Origin: an uncultured Saprospiraceae bacterium
GTDB taxonomy: Bacteria > Bacteroidota > Bacteroidia > Chitinophagales > Saprospiraceae
Assembly: GCA_937923345.1 (NCBI GenBank)
Contig: CAKZVJ010000269.1
Coordinates: forward strand, 1-44,046
Reading direction: 5' to 3'
Length of the DNA: 44,046 nucleotides
The notes beneath the pieces were generated by a model, which did no database searches, was not told the DNA's origin, and saw only the letters and a program-made list of their open reading frames with translations. Shown piece by piece: positions 26,932 through 34,946 of the stretch. Position numbers and translations under genes: made by a program. Every line of letters starts with the position of its first letter. Position 1 is the stretch's first letter.

Positions 26932-27617
26932 TGCTCAAAATATTGAGTTGGAATATACAGCAAGGAGGTGGATCAAGAGTGAAATCTATCCTCGATTTTT
27001 TGGCTACACAGACTGCTCAAATTATTATTCTCTCTGAGTTTAGAAATAATAAAAACGGCATTTTTATACGAAACAAATTATTAGAACAAGGATATAGTTT
27101 TCAATTTACTAGCCTCACTGCAACAGATACAAATTCTGTTTTGATAGCAAGTCAGTTACCATGTAGCTCTACTATTTACAGAGATAAAAAGATTGATTTT
27201 GATCACTCTATTGTTTGCGCAGAATTTGAGGCATTTAAATGTTTTGGAGTCTATCTTCCGCACAAAAAGAAACACAGTTTATTTGATCTGTTACATGTAG
27301 AAGTTCAAGACAAAAAGCCATCTATCATCGCTGGAGACTTCAATACTGGGATCAACTATATAGATCAGAATGGAAGTAGTTTTTGGTACACTGATGAACT
27401 CAAAAAATTAAACGATCTAGCTATGCATGATGCTTTTCGGCATGTGCATGGTGAGGTAGAATCCTACTCTTGGTATTCGCATCAAGGCAATGGGTACCGG
27501 TATGATCACACCTATGTCCACAAAGATTTGCTGCCGCTAATAAAAGAGTGCGACTATATCCATGAAGCTAGAGAGAAAAAATGGAGCGATCATTCTCCTA
27601 TGATTTTAAAATTGTAA
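26931..27617 (+). CDS. Endonuclease/exonuclease/phosphatase-family protein coupled to Ku
   Basis: A 228-residue protein of the DNase I/exonuclease III/phosphatase superfamily. The metal and catalytic residues appear intact: Asn8 (LSWNIQ), Glu36 (LSEFRN), Asp136/Asn138 (AGDFNTG), Asp192/His193 (RYDHTYV) and Asp220/His221 (WSDHSP). It is shorter than exonuclease III (about 260-270). Its ATG shares a base with the Ku stop codon (TGATG), so it is almost certainly made with Ku. I infer a role in cleaning break ends before LigD seals them; the fold also includes RNases and lipid phosphatases, so the substrate is not proven. No signal peptide. Confidence 0.87.
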   Translation: MLKILSWNIQQGGGSRVKSILDFLATQTAQIIILSEFRNNKNGIFIRNKLLEQGYSFQFTSLTATDTNSVLIASQLPCSSTIYRDKKIDFDHSIVCAEFEAFKCFGVYLPHKKKHSLFDLLHVEVQDKKPSIIAGDFNTGINYIDQNGSSFWYTDELKKLNDLAMHDAFRHVHGEVESYSWYSHQGNGYRYDHTYVHKDLLPLIKECDYIHEAREKKWSDHSPMILKL

Positions 27618-27825
27618 TTTTTTTTCGAGTAGTGATATTTATAAAAATATGACCACTAAATCCTAACACATAATAAGAGCTTGTAATACTTTTTATTCCG
27701 CAGTTTGAATGGGAATTTACTTGTTTAGATTGGCTGTTTTATATAGCTTTGCCTTATCTTGAATACCTAAGATTCAATTTCCTTACCCCTTTTTACCTCC
27801 CTATATCTAAAGATTCTATTGTCCG

Positions 27826-29316
27826 CTAATTGGCTTTGACAGATTCAATAGCTTTTTTAGGTTGAATTAATCTCCCAATTTGTTGTGCATCTTTTGTAGC
27901 TTGGCCACTGTCATTCAATATTTCGAATGCTTCCTTTGTGGTCAAATCAGGTTTGATTGACTTCAATATTCCTATAAGGCCGGCTACATAAGGTGTCGAC
28001 ATAGAAGTTCCACTCAGCGCTCCGTATTTATCTCCGGGTAGGGTAGAGTGGATATTCACCCCGGGAGCCGACACGGCCATTTCGATATCATCAGTCGTGT
28101 TAGAGAAGCTGGCTTTCTTCAAGTTTTCATCCACTGCCGCAACAGTGATTACACCAGGAGTATTGGCCGGTGCAAATAGCTTCGCGTTGATGTTACTATT
28201 ACCGGCAGCGACCACTATGATGGCTCCTTTTTTATTACAGTACTTTACTGCATCAGTATAAGTCTTCACTGCATTATCGTTCGTTTTGCCGCCTAAGGAC
28301 ATCGATATCACATCCGCGCCAGCATCGGCTGCTTCGATCATACCTGCAATAATGCCCCGCTGCGTACCGCCACCGAATCCAGCCAACACTTTTACACTAG
28401 TCACTTCTACAAATTTACCACTTGGGGCAAGACTAGCGATTCCTTTTTTATTATTGGTTACAGCAGCAGCTACACCAGCACAGTGCGTGCCATGTCTATT
28501 GGTATCTTTATCATATTTCTTTTGCAAGCTTTTATAATTCCCTTTCAGGTCCTCATGCTTAGCATCGACACCCGTATCCAAAATCGCAATCAAAGCTTTT
28601 TTGCTAGGCTTTAATTTTTTCAGTGACTCATGAAAAGAACCCAGACCCATTTTTTCTAAACCCCACTGTAGTCCTACCTCGGGATCATTTACACCTAATT
28701 TTTTATTAGATCGACTTATCGTATTCATCTCCTCCTCTGGTATATTTACGATTTCGTTATACTCCACATATTTTACGCCGCGCGTACCCTCTAGCCTATC
28801 TCTCAGCGCTATTATTTCCTTTGCATCAGGAGGCGCATCGACCGTATAGTAGTTGTCCAAGTTGGTGACCTCTCCACTCAAAGGATAAAAGGATCTCGAT
28901 AAAGCTACACCGATTTCGTTAGATACTTTTTTCGCGTCATATCCTTCTTCAAGTTCTAATAAGAGCTCTCCATGTTCTGACAATGGTACCAACGGGTTCT
29001 CTCTTTTTGAATCCCATTGCACAAACAGGATGGTGAAAATAACGGTGATCGCTAGACTGAATAGTAGCACCAATGGCTTTTCTTTTAGATGCTTGGTGAG
29101 CAAGGAAACAAAGCCCATAAAAAGCAACTGGAAGATTAATTTTGAGCTCTTCACTTCCATCGTCACAGGTTGACTGATGAAGCTGATAGCAAATCCTATG
29201 ATAGCGATGTAGAATAGGGGTGCAAATATCTTAGCCAAGGTCTTGCCCGAAAAATATTGCCAAAGCACTAGCGAGCTCGTCGCTACCAAAAATAATATAG
29301 AATACATCTCTGTCAT
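27826..29316 (-). CDS. Membrane-anchored subtilisin-family (S8) serine protease
   Basis: A 496-residue protein. Four hydrophobic helices (about 5-22, 30-48, 57-74, 81-101) precede a propeptide-like region (about 115-195, ending VKYVEYNEIVNI) and an S8 protease domain (about 215-495). The triad is complete: Asp247 (ILDTGVD), His275 (RHGTHCAG) and Ser438 (SGTSMSTP), with oxyanion Asn373 (AAGNSN). Most subtilisins have a cleavable signal peptide instead, so the four-helix anchor is unusual. An even helix number puts both ends on one side of the membrane. Neighbouring genes suggest no substrate. Confidence 0.9.
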   Translation of the reverse strand: MTEMYSILFLVATSSLVLWQYFSGKTLAKIFAPLFYIAIIGFAISFISQPVTMEVKSSKLIFQLLFMGFVSLLTKHLKEKPLVLLFSLAITVIFTILFVQWDSKRENPLVPLSEHGELLLELEEGYDAKKVSNEIGVALSRSFYPLSGEVTNLDNYYTVDAPPDAKEIIALRDRLEGTRGVKYVEYNEIVNIPEEEMNTISRSNKKLGVNDPEVGLQWGLEKMGLGSFHESLKKLKPSKKALIAILDTGVDAKHEDLKGNYKSLQKKYDKDTNRHGTHCAGVAAAVTNNKKGIASLAPSGKFVEVTSVKVLAGFGGGTQRGIIAGMIEAADAGADVISMSLGGKTNDNAVKTYTDAVKYCNKKGAIIVVAAGNSNINAKLFAPANTPGVITVAAVDENLKKASFSNTTDDIEMAVSAPGVNIHSTLPGDKYGALSGTSMSTPYVAGLIGILKSIKPDLTTKEAFEILNDSGQATKDAQQIGRLIQPKKAIESVKAN

Positions 29317-29436
29317 GAGTACGCGGTTTTGAGCGATGCGCCTTGCGGTGATTTACCGTTTGAGCACATGGTTCATTCTTCTAATATAACGCAAATTTAT
29401 CATGAATAAGTCCACGATTTGTTTTTTTAGGGTGCC

Positions 29437-29625
29437 TCTCGTCGATAATCACCCCATTCTTATCGAATATCCATGGTTTCAAGTGTGAAGAAGGGGTAAA
29501 GACTGTTCTATAAATCGACGAGACCAGGTCATCCGCTAGTACTCCCTACTGCCTCTGCGGACAGCATATAGTCGTGGCTAGTCTATGCTCGTACCTCGCC
29601 TAGCCGTCTCCACTCCTTATGCTGT
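29437..29625. repeat. Palindrome-rich intergenic region between the subtilisin and argE genes
   Basis: The inverted repeat TCTCGTCGAT (29437-29446) / ATCGACGAGA (29514-29523) encloses an ACCCCATTCTT / AAGAAGGGGT pair. A second nested hairpin follows: ACAGCATA (29561-29568) / TATGCTGT (29618-29625) outside GGCTAG (29576-29581) / CTAGCC (29600-29605). No T run follows either hairpin. No gene is seen in 29317-29693. Confidence 0.55.
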
Positions 29626-29693
29626 AGCACATATGCAGCAGCTCATATCGCTTCTACCCTTGGCACAAAAAGAAAGAAATTTTAACCTGTTGA

Positions 29694-30851
29694 TTATTTG
29701 CTTAAAGTGGAGATGAGATTGATAAGCATACGATCGCAGGCATCCAGCTGAAACTTAGCAACAAATTCATTGGCACGATGCGCTTGCGCTATGTCCCCTG
29801 GACCACAGATCATAGTTTGAAAACCAGCTTCCGCAAACTGACCCGCCTCTGCGGCATAAGATACTGTACCCAATGCTTTGTCTTCTACTAAGGACCTTAT
29901 AAGCGGAATGATATCTGAACCCTCAGGGCAATCCATAGCTGGTACATCACTGTGCGCGTATTCTGTTTGTATGTCAAATTCTGGAAAACGCTCTCTGTTC
30001 TTTTCAATGACGCTTGCACAATAGGCTACAAATTCATCCTTGATGGCCACCGCTTTATTTTTGGGTATGACGCGCACATCCCACATGAAGCTGGCGCTAT
30101 CTGAGATCACATTCGGGGCGATACCACTTTTGTCAAATACACCGCAGTGGATGGTAGAATGCGCAGGCTGAAATCTATGATCAATGTCTCCAGCTTGTAT
30201 CAAAGCATCCATTTTGTTTTCTAACCATACAATGAGTTTGGCTGCCTCACTGATGGCACTCACTTCTGATTTGATTCTACTACTATGACCAGCGGATCCA
30301 TTGAGTGTAGTTTTGAAAATGCAAATGCCTTTTTGACCGATGATTGGTTTCATCATACTTGGTTCACCTATCAAGGCATACTTGGGCCTTTCAGAATAGT
30401 GATTATTGATATCTGCAGCTAGGGCAGGGCCTGCCAAGCAACCCACTTCTTCGTCATAGCTAAAAGCAAAATATATAGGTTTTTTTAAGGGAGCCTTTTT
30501 TATTGCTGGCACAGCCGCTAAACAACAAGCAATGAAGCCTTTCATATCGCAGGATCCTCTGGCATAGAGATTTTCATCCCCTATATCCGTTAGCGTAAAT
30601 GGATCCGTTTTCCAATCTTGCCCCTCGACAGGAACTACATCGGTATGCCCAGAGAGTACAATGCCATCATCTACTGCTGGACCTATTCTGCAGTGTATGG
30701 ATCGTTTAGTGCCATCCTCATTAGGGACGTTTTTAAACTCGACTTGATGTTCTGTCAAGTAGTTTTCTATCCAAGTGGCAATGCTACTATTGCTTTCTCC
30801 TCCCAGCACTGGAAAAGATACAAGATGGGCGAGTATTTCTGCAGATTTCAT
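29694..30851 (-). CDS. argE: Acetylornithine deacetylase-type M20 metallohydrolase
   Basis: Cleaves the acyl group from an N-acyl amino acid; in the ArgE subfamily it converts N-acetylornithine to ornithine in arginine synthesis. The 385-residue length is typical. Zinc-site residues are visible: His69/Asp71 (SGHTDVVP), Asp102 (SCDMKG), catalytic Glu134 and Glu135 (DEEVG), Glu163 (IGEPS) and His358 (QAHRANEF). GSAGHSS marks the dimerisation domain. ArgE is assigned by overall similarity; some Bacteroidota use N-succinylated intermediates, so the acyl group is not certain. No other arg genes are present. The next gene in the same direction is 257 bases upstream. Confidence 0.87.
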   Translation of the reverse strand: MKSAEILAHLVSFPVLGGESNSSIATWIENYLTEHQVEFKNVPNEDGTKRSIHCRIGPAVDDGIVLSGHTDVVPVEGQDWKTDPFTLTDIGDENLYARGSCDMKGFIACCLAAVPAIKKAPLKKPIYFAFSYDEEVGCLAGPALAADINNHYSERPKYALIGEPSMMKPIIGQKGICIFKTTLNGSAGHSSRIKSEVSAISEAAKLIVWLENKMDALIQAGDIDHRFQPAHSTIHCGVFDKSGIAPNVISDSASFMWDVRVIPKNKAVAIKDEFVAYCASVIEKNRERFPEFDIQTEYAHSDVPAMDCPEGSDIIPLIRSLVEDKALGTVSYAAEAGQFAEAGFQTMICGPGDIAQAHRANEFVAKFQLDACDRMLINLISTLSK

Positions 30852-31108
30852 TTGCTATTGGTTTAGTTTGTTCAAGTAGCTAAAATAGTATTTTATATGT
30901 GTATAGAGTAAGAGGTAGCTGTTTAGTAACTCCATTCTAATTATTGATGAGTAGTACCATCTTTGTTTTTTTAGAACATTCTTAGGTATCTAATCATAAT
31001 TGTAAAGCGCAATAGGTAATGAACATCATAATCACCTAGCAAATTGTCATATTTCTTAATTTTACATATAATTTTATAGGCCTAAAAATAAGTTAATTCA
31101 CAAAATAT

Positions 31109-32506
31109 CTACGCCCAACCAGTGGCTACCGCGATGATTAAAAATACCCAACACATCAATAAGATCAGGAGTGTAATAGGGCCAATAAATCTGAGCCATC
31201 TATCGAAGGGTACTCTGCATAAACTTAACATGGCAATCATACCGCCAAGGGTGGGGTTGACCAAGTTGGTGACGCCATCTCCAATCTGAAAGGCTAGTAT
31301 CGTGGTTTGCCTGGTCAAGCCTACTATATCTCCCACTGGGATCATCACGGGTAGTGTAGCGAGTGCTTGGCCACTACCTGATGGGATCATTATGTTCATC
31401 ACGCATTGGGATATGGACATCACGATGGCAGAGGCGTACAGGGGTAGGGAGACCAAAACTTCTGATAGGTGAAAAGCAATCGTATCACTTATCTGTCCAT
31501 CTTCTAAGATCACTTTTATAGTCGTAGCGAATCCTACCATGAAGGCACCAGGGGCAACCATGGCTACTGATTTGAGTGCGGTCTCGCCGATTTGACTTGC
31601 TTTCATTCTACTGCCTATCCCGCAGGCTATGCTGATCATGGTGAATATAGCAGCGATTTCTTTGAGGTACCATTTCCACTGAAATATACCATAAAGCATG
31701 ATGGCCATGCCTGCCACAAAAAGAAAAGCTACTAACCAACTTTTTTGATCCATCGAATATTTGTCTATGGATTGTGTCAAGGAAAATCCGGATTCGTCTA
31801 AGCCTTGCCCTAGACCTGCATTTTTGTCTTTGTTTATTTTTTGGAAGTATCGGACATTGTAGAGCGCTAGGAGAGAAAGTCCTAGGAAGCAAACCATACT
31901 TCTCAATAGCGCTCCAGAAAACATCGGCAGTTCTGCTATTTGATGGCCTGTACCCACGGTATAGGGATTGATGGGCGAGAGTCCAAAGCCGACTGTGACT
32001 GCCCCGACTGACATGCCTGCTGCGAGTATCAAGTCTCCGCCAATCGCTAGGGATAGCATCGCACCGATGGGAATCATGGCGATATTGTTTTCATATCCTA
32101 CGGCTATGCCTAGCATACCGAATAGAAAGGTCATGAGGACCACGATAAAGTATTTTTGTTTTATCCCGATCACGCGCACGATAGTACCCACCGCATTTTC
32201 CACCATTTTAGAATGTTGTAGTATACCGAACATGATGCCGCTCGTAAGGACTACCCAGATGATATCTGATGCGGCGTCAAAGCCTTTGGCCATGGAGGTA
32301 AATATCCCTAAAAAACTGATGGGGCTAGCATCTATGTATTCGAAGGTTCCCGGGACTACGCGCTGTCTACCGTCTACCAGTTGTCTTGCATATTCTCCTG
32401 CTGGGAGGAGGTGCGAAAGTAGGCTTGCCAATATGATGATACCAAAAAGCATGGTCACGGGATGGGGGATTCGGGTGTACCATTTTTTTTTAGTGTTTGA
32501 GGACAT
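31109..32506 (-). CDS. YfcC/DcuC-family membrane transporter
   Basis: A 465-residue integral membrane protein with about 11-12 helices. Characteristic of the YfcC (C4-dicarboxylate carrier-like) family are the N-terminal HPVTMLFGIIILASLLSHLLPAGEY, the re-entrant-type glycine-rich segment VGFGLSPINPYTVG, and C-terminal IPSGSGQALATLPVMIPVGD with QIGDGVTNLVNPT. Such carriers are thought to move dicarboxylates, amino acids or peptides; the substrate cannot be read here. It is encoded upstream of the ArgE-type gene in the same direction, so an amino-acid link is possible, but the 257-base gap does not prove an operon. Confidence 0.85.
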   Translation of the reverse strand: MSSNTKKKWYTRIPHPVTMLFGIIILASLLSHLLPAGEYARQLVDGRQRVVPGTFEYIDASPISFLGIFTSMAKGFDAASDIIWVVLTSGIMFGILQHSKMVENAVGTIVRVIGIKQKYFIVVLMTFLFGMLGIAVGYENNIAMIPIGAMLSLAIGGDLILAAGMSVGAVTVGFGLSPINPYTVGTGHQIAELPMFSGALLRSMVCFLGLSLLALYNVRYFQKINKDKNAGLGQGLDESGFSLTQSIDKYSMDQKSWLVAFLFVAGMAIMLYGIFQWKWYLKEIAAIFTMISIACGIGSRMKASQIGETALKSVAMVAPGAFMVGFATTIKVILEDGQISDTIAFHLSEVLVSLPLYASAIVMSISQCVMNIMIPSGSGQALATLPVMIPVGDIVGLTRQTTILAFQIGDGVTNLVNPTLGGMIAMLSLCRVPFDRWLRFIGPITLLILLMCWVFLIIAVATGWA

Positions 32507-32615
32507 ATGTTTTTTCTTTCTTTGGTAAGAAAATTTAAGTTAAGCATAATTGTCAAGATTTTTTAATAGAAGATCCGTGGTTTGTGGGTCTATTATATGG
32601 GGTAAGGTATGTATG

Positions 32616-32745
32616 CAATTTGTCATGATTTTTTCTGAAAAATCACGCCAAATTGGATTTGGGTTTTGATTTTTCCCTGGGCTGGCGCCCAGGGCTATGA
32701 ACATGTCGCTCCCAATAAAAATCGGGACAAGTTCCTATAGAGCTA
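32616..32745 (+). repeat. Dispersed repeat family, copy C (partial, diverged)
   Basis: It shares CAATTTGTCATGATTTTT, AAAATCACGCCAAATTGG and the ATCGGGRCAAG end with copy A. Here the second hairpin is CCCTGGG/CCCAGGG. It lacks the left flank of copies A and B and is the most diverged. It is part of the gene-free stretch 32507-33345. Confidence 0.7.
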
Positions 32746-32770
32746 AGCTATATCATGAGGGCACAAGAGA

Positions 32771-32826
32771 CATAGAACCTAGACACCTAGTCCACTAGAT
32801 TCATAGACCTTTAGATGCCTGAAACC
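32771..32826. repeat. Degenerate octamer repeat array
   Basis: About seven 8-base units in phase (CATAGAAC, CTAGACAC, CTAGTCCA, CTAGATTC, ATAGACCT, TTAGATGC, CTGAAACC). It is a decayed relative of the clean array at 33049-33144. Between the arrays (32827-33048) I see only non-coding AT-rich DNA. Confidence 0.6.
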
Positions 32827-33048
32827 TAATAAATGTAAAACCGCAGAATTTTAAATGTAGAATGTAAAAGTGAGAGAAGCTAAAAGTATTCTTGTTTTAT
32901 GGTGAGGTAAAAAGGAAGCACCGAAGAATCCGAAGCCGTGCGCTCTTGTGCAAGGCAACTAGGAAAAGCAAATGTTAAACCAGAAAGCAAATGTAAATTC
33001 AAAGTGTAAAAGTGGGAGAAAGGCATATAGCTTACTAGTAGTTATGCC

Positions 33049-33144
33049 CTAGATCCCTAGATCCCTAGAAACCTAGACACCTAGACACCTAGATCCCTAG
33101 ACACCTAGACACCTAGAGACCTAGACCGCTAGAGACCTAGCCCC
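33049..33144. repeat. CTAG octamer tandem repeat, 12 units
   Basis: Twelve consecutive 8-base units, all starting CTAG. Units are ctagatcc, ctagaaac, ctagacac, ctagagac and ctagaccg variants, ending in ctagcccc. The period is not a multiple of three and there is no spacer, so it is neither coding nor CRISPR. The last unit starts a CTAGCCC/GGGCTAG hairpin (33137-33158). Confidence 0.85.
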
Positions 33145-33289
33145 CTAAAACGGGCTAGCGCTGCGAAGTAGTGAGGCCTCTGGCCGAAGACCGACAGGGC
33201 CGAGCAGACCTGCGAGCTACGTAGCATAGCGACCGCGATAACATACCTTAGCCATTTTCGGCTTTGGTATGTTATCGGGGAAGACCCCA
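33137..33289. repeat. GC-rich element with a perfect 12-bp stem-loop
   Basis: After the CTAGCCC/GGGCTAG hairpin, CGATAACATACC (33236-33247) pairs perfectly with GGTATGTTATCG (33266-33277). The 18-base loop has its own AGCC/GGCT pair, and a GGGG/CCCC hairpin follows. No T run follows on either strand. It lies just beyond the 3' end of the amidase gene. Confidence 0.65.
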
Positions 33290-33345
33290 AGGTTGAAAAA
33301 TGAAAAATATAGTGTTGTAGTAAATAGTGTAAGGGGGTATTGTGC

Positions 33346-34620
33346 TTAGCGATTGGCTTCTAGAAAACCTTGGCATAGCCATTCTGCTAGGGTTTGTCTA
33401 TTGTCAGATTCTAAAATTCTCTTTTGATCTGTGGGATGGTTTAAATTACCCAATTCTATGTATACGTTGCTGGACTTGGTTTCTCGTAACATGTGTAGGT
33501 TGCGCTCGGAAACGGTACCAGTGTAGGTGCGGCCTGGTTGGTGTGTGGCATATTGATCTTTGATAGAACTATGGAGGGACTGAGCCAATTGTTTTCCTTT
33601 GCTGCTACCAGGATAGTGGTAAAAGAAGAGGTCAGTCTGTGCGGCTTTGCTGCGACTATCTATGTGGATCGCTACAAGAAATTGGTCATTGACGCCTTGT
33701 TTGCGATGCTTATCATAGAGTGCATTGACTACCGCCGAGCGATGCCGGAGTCTTGCAATCTGCTTCAATGGCATGGTCGTGCGGGAGCCCCAATATCGCT
33801 CGTCACTATCGCAGTCTAAAAAGGTATCATCGCGAATACCATCGTTGTCATCGCGTGTCACCATGTATGCTGTAGCACCGTGCTGCAAAAGTAATCTGGC
33901 TAAGCGTAAGGTCACATCATAGGCGTATTCGTCTTCGCAAATGGTGTGGCCGCTGTTCTTACCCATGGCTCCCGGATCAGGACCTCCGTGTCCTCCTACT
34001 AAATAAAATACTTTGCCTGCTAGGGCAGAACTTTTGAGGGGTACGTTTTCGTATCGGCTACCAAAGATGGCAAACTTGCGCCCTGAGGAAGTACCTGTTT
34101 CTTTTCCATTGACGCCTTTACTCGCGAAGACTACATTGCTTTTATTCTTTTTGCTCGTCTCGATCGATTTGCTGAGTACGACTTGTTCGTCGATGTTGGA
34201 TTTTGTGCCTAGGCAATTGAGCTCGTGGTATGGGACCCAGACTAGTTTGCTGTTGACAATATCACTACTACGAAGGCCTTCAGAAAGTAGGATCTCATTG
34301 TATGACTTGATGCGAAGTGCTTTGTCCCAGTTGTCAACACCAATGCTGGATCGAATACTCTTGCCATTGTACTCATATATGTAGACCGGGATGAAATAGT
34401 CTTTGCCAGCTGTGATAGGCGCTTTATCACTAAGATTGTTGATTTTGATAAATTGAGAAAAGTTGCAAGATTGATCTTGCAGGTGATATCTTTTGAGGAT
34501 GCCTTGAGCAGAGTCTCCGTTCTGTGCTTGTACCCGATGGAAATAAGGGATAGAGGCCTTCACAATAGAAGGCAATATCAGGCACCATAAGGTGCTCAAA
34601 ACCAAAATGCGTATACTCAT
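33346..34620 (-). CDS. Secreted N-acetylmuramoyl-L-alanine amidase (Amidase_3)
   Basis: A 424-residue cell-wall hydrolase that cuts the bond between MurNAc and the peptide. It has a signal peptide (about 1-22, no lipobox Cys) and an N-terminal region (about 25-130) with LysM-like features (FHRVQAQNGDSAQGILKRYHL, then IKINNLSD and GKDYFIP). The zinc amidase domain (about 203-420) shows His211 (VGGHGGPDPGAMG), Glu229 or Glu231 (CEDEYAYDV), His319 (VAIHIDS) and Glu389 (VYIELGNLNHPTDQ). It is divergent from the SPFH operon across a 326-base gap. No lytic partner is next to it. Confidence 0.92.
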   Translation of the reverse strand: MSIRILVLSTLWCLILPSIVKASIPYFHRVQAQNGDSAQGILKRYHLQDQSCNFSQFIKINNLSDKAPITAGKDYFIPVYIYEYNGKSIRSSIGVDNWDKALRIKSYNEILLSEGLRSSDIVNSKLVWVPYHELNCLGTKSNIDEQVVLSKSIETSKKNKSNVVFASKGVNGKETGTSSGRKFAIFGSRYENVPLKSSALAGKVFYLVGGHGGPDPGAMGKNSGHTICEDEYAYDVTLRLARLLLQHGATAYMVTRDDNDGIRDDTFLDCDSDERYWGSRTTMPLKQIARLRHRSAVVNALYDKHRKQGVNDQFLVAIHIDSRSKAAQTDLFFYHYPGSSKGKQLAQSLHSSIKDQYATHQPGRTYTGTVSERNLHMLRETKSSNVYIELGNLNHPTDQKRILESDNRQTLAEWLCQGFLEANR

Positions 34621-34802
34621 CTGCTAAACAAGTGATTATCAATAAATGCTGAGCCTACTCTAAAAATACTCGATCCTATGCAATCTGCTAATTGCCTGAG
34701 TGACTCAAGGAGTGTAAATATATATAAATAATCTTTAATGTGTAAATCTGTGCAGCCTAGAATCCCGTATACCTCTGTATAACTACTCTTGGAGATGGTA
34801 AA

Positions 34803-34838
34803 TTGCGCCAAAATGGTAGATACTTTTGTACAAAAGTA
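34803..34838. promoter_or_regulatory. Palindromic, possibly bidirectional promoter between the amidase and SPFH genes
   Basis: TACTTTTGTACAAAAGTA (34821-34838) is a perfect 18-base palindrome holding a TAnnTTTG -7 box on each strand. On the plus strand a TTG (34803-34805) lies 15 bases upstream. The minus strand lacks a clear -33 box. The SPFH ATG is 109 bases downstream, the amidase ATG about 200 bases away. The rest of 34621-34946 is AT-rich with nothing else recognised. It could instead be an operator. Confidence 0.5.
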
Positions 34839-34946
34839 GCGTCTTAATATACAGAAGGAAGGAGTTGGTAGAAAGAATTCAGTTTGAAACTCAAATTATG
34901 TTATCTTTCATCGACTTAGTAAATTAACGTTCACAAAATATAGAAA

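Noticed and set aside
31968-32528. A 186-codon plus-strand frame
   Set aside because: It is exactly antisense to the YfcC-family gene, whose helices and motifs are clear.
33049-33144. Possible CRISPR array
   Set aside because: The units are 8 bases with no unique spacers, and no cas genes are present.
33236-33277. Possible terminator of the amidase gene
   Set aside because: The stem is strong but no T run follows on the minus strand, and similar GC-rich palindromes occur elsewhere in the window.
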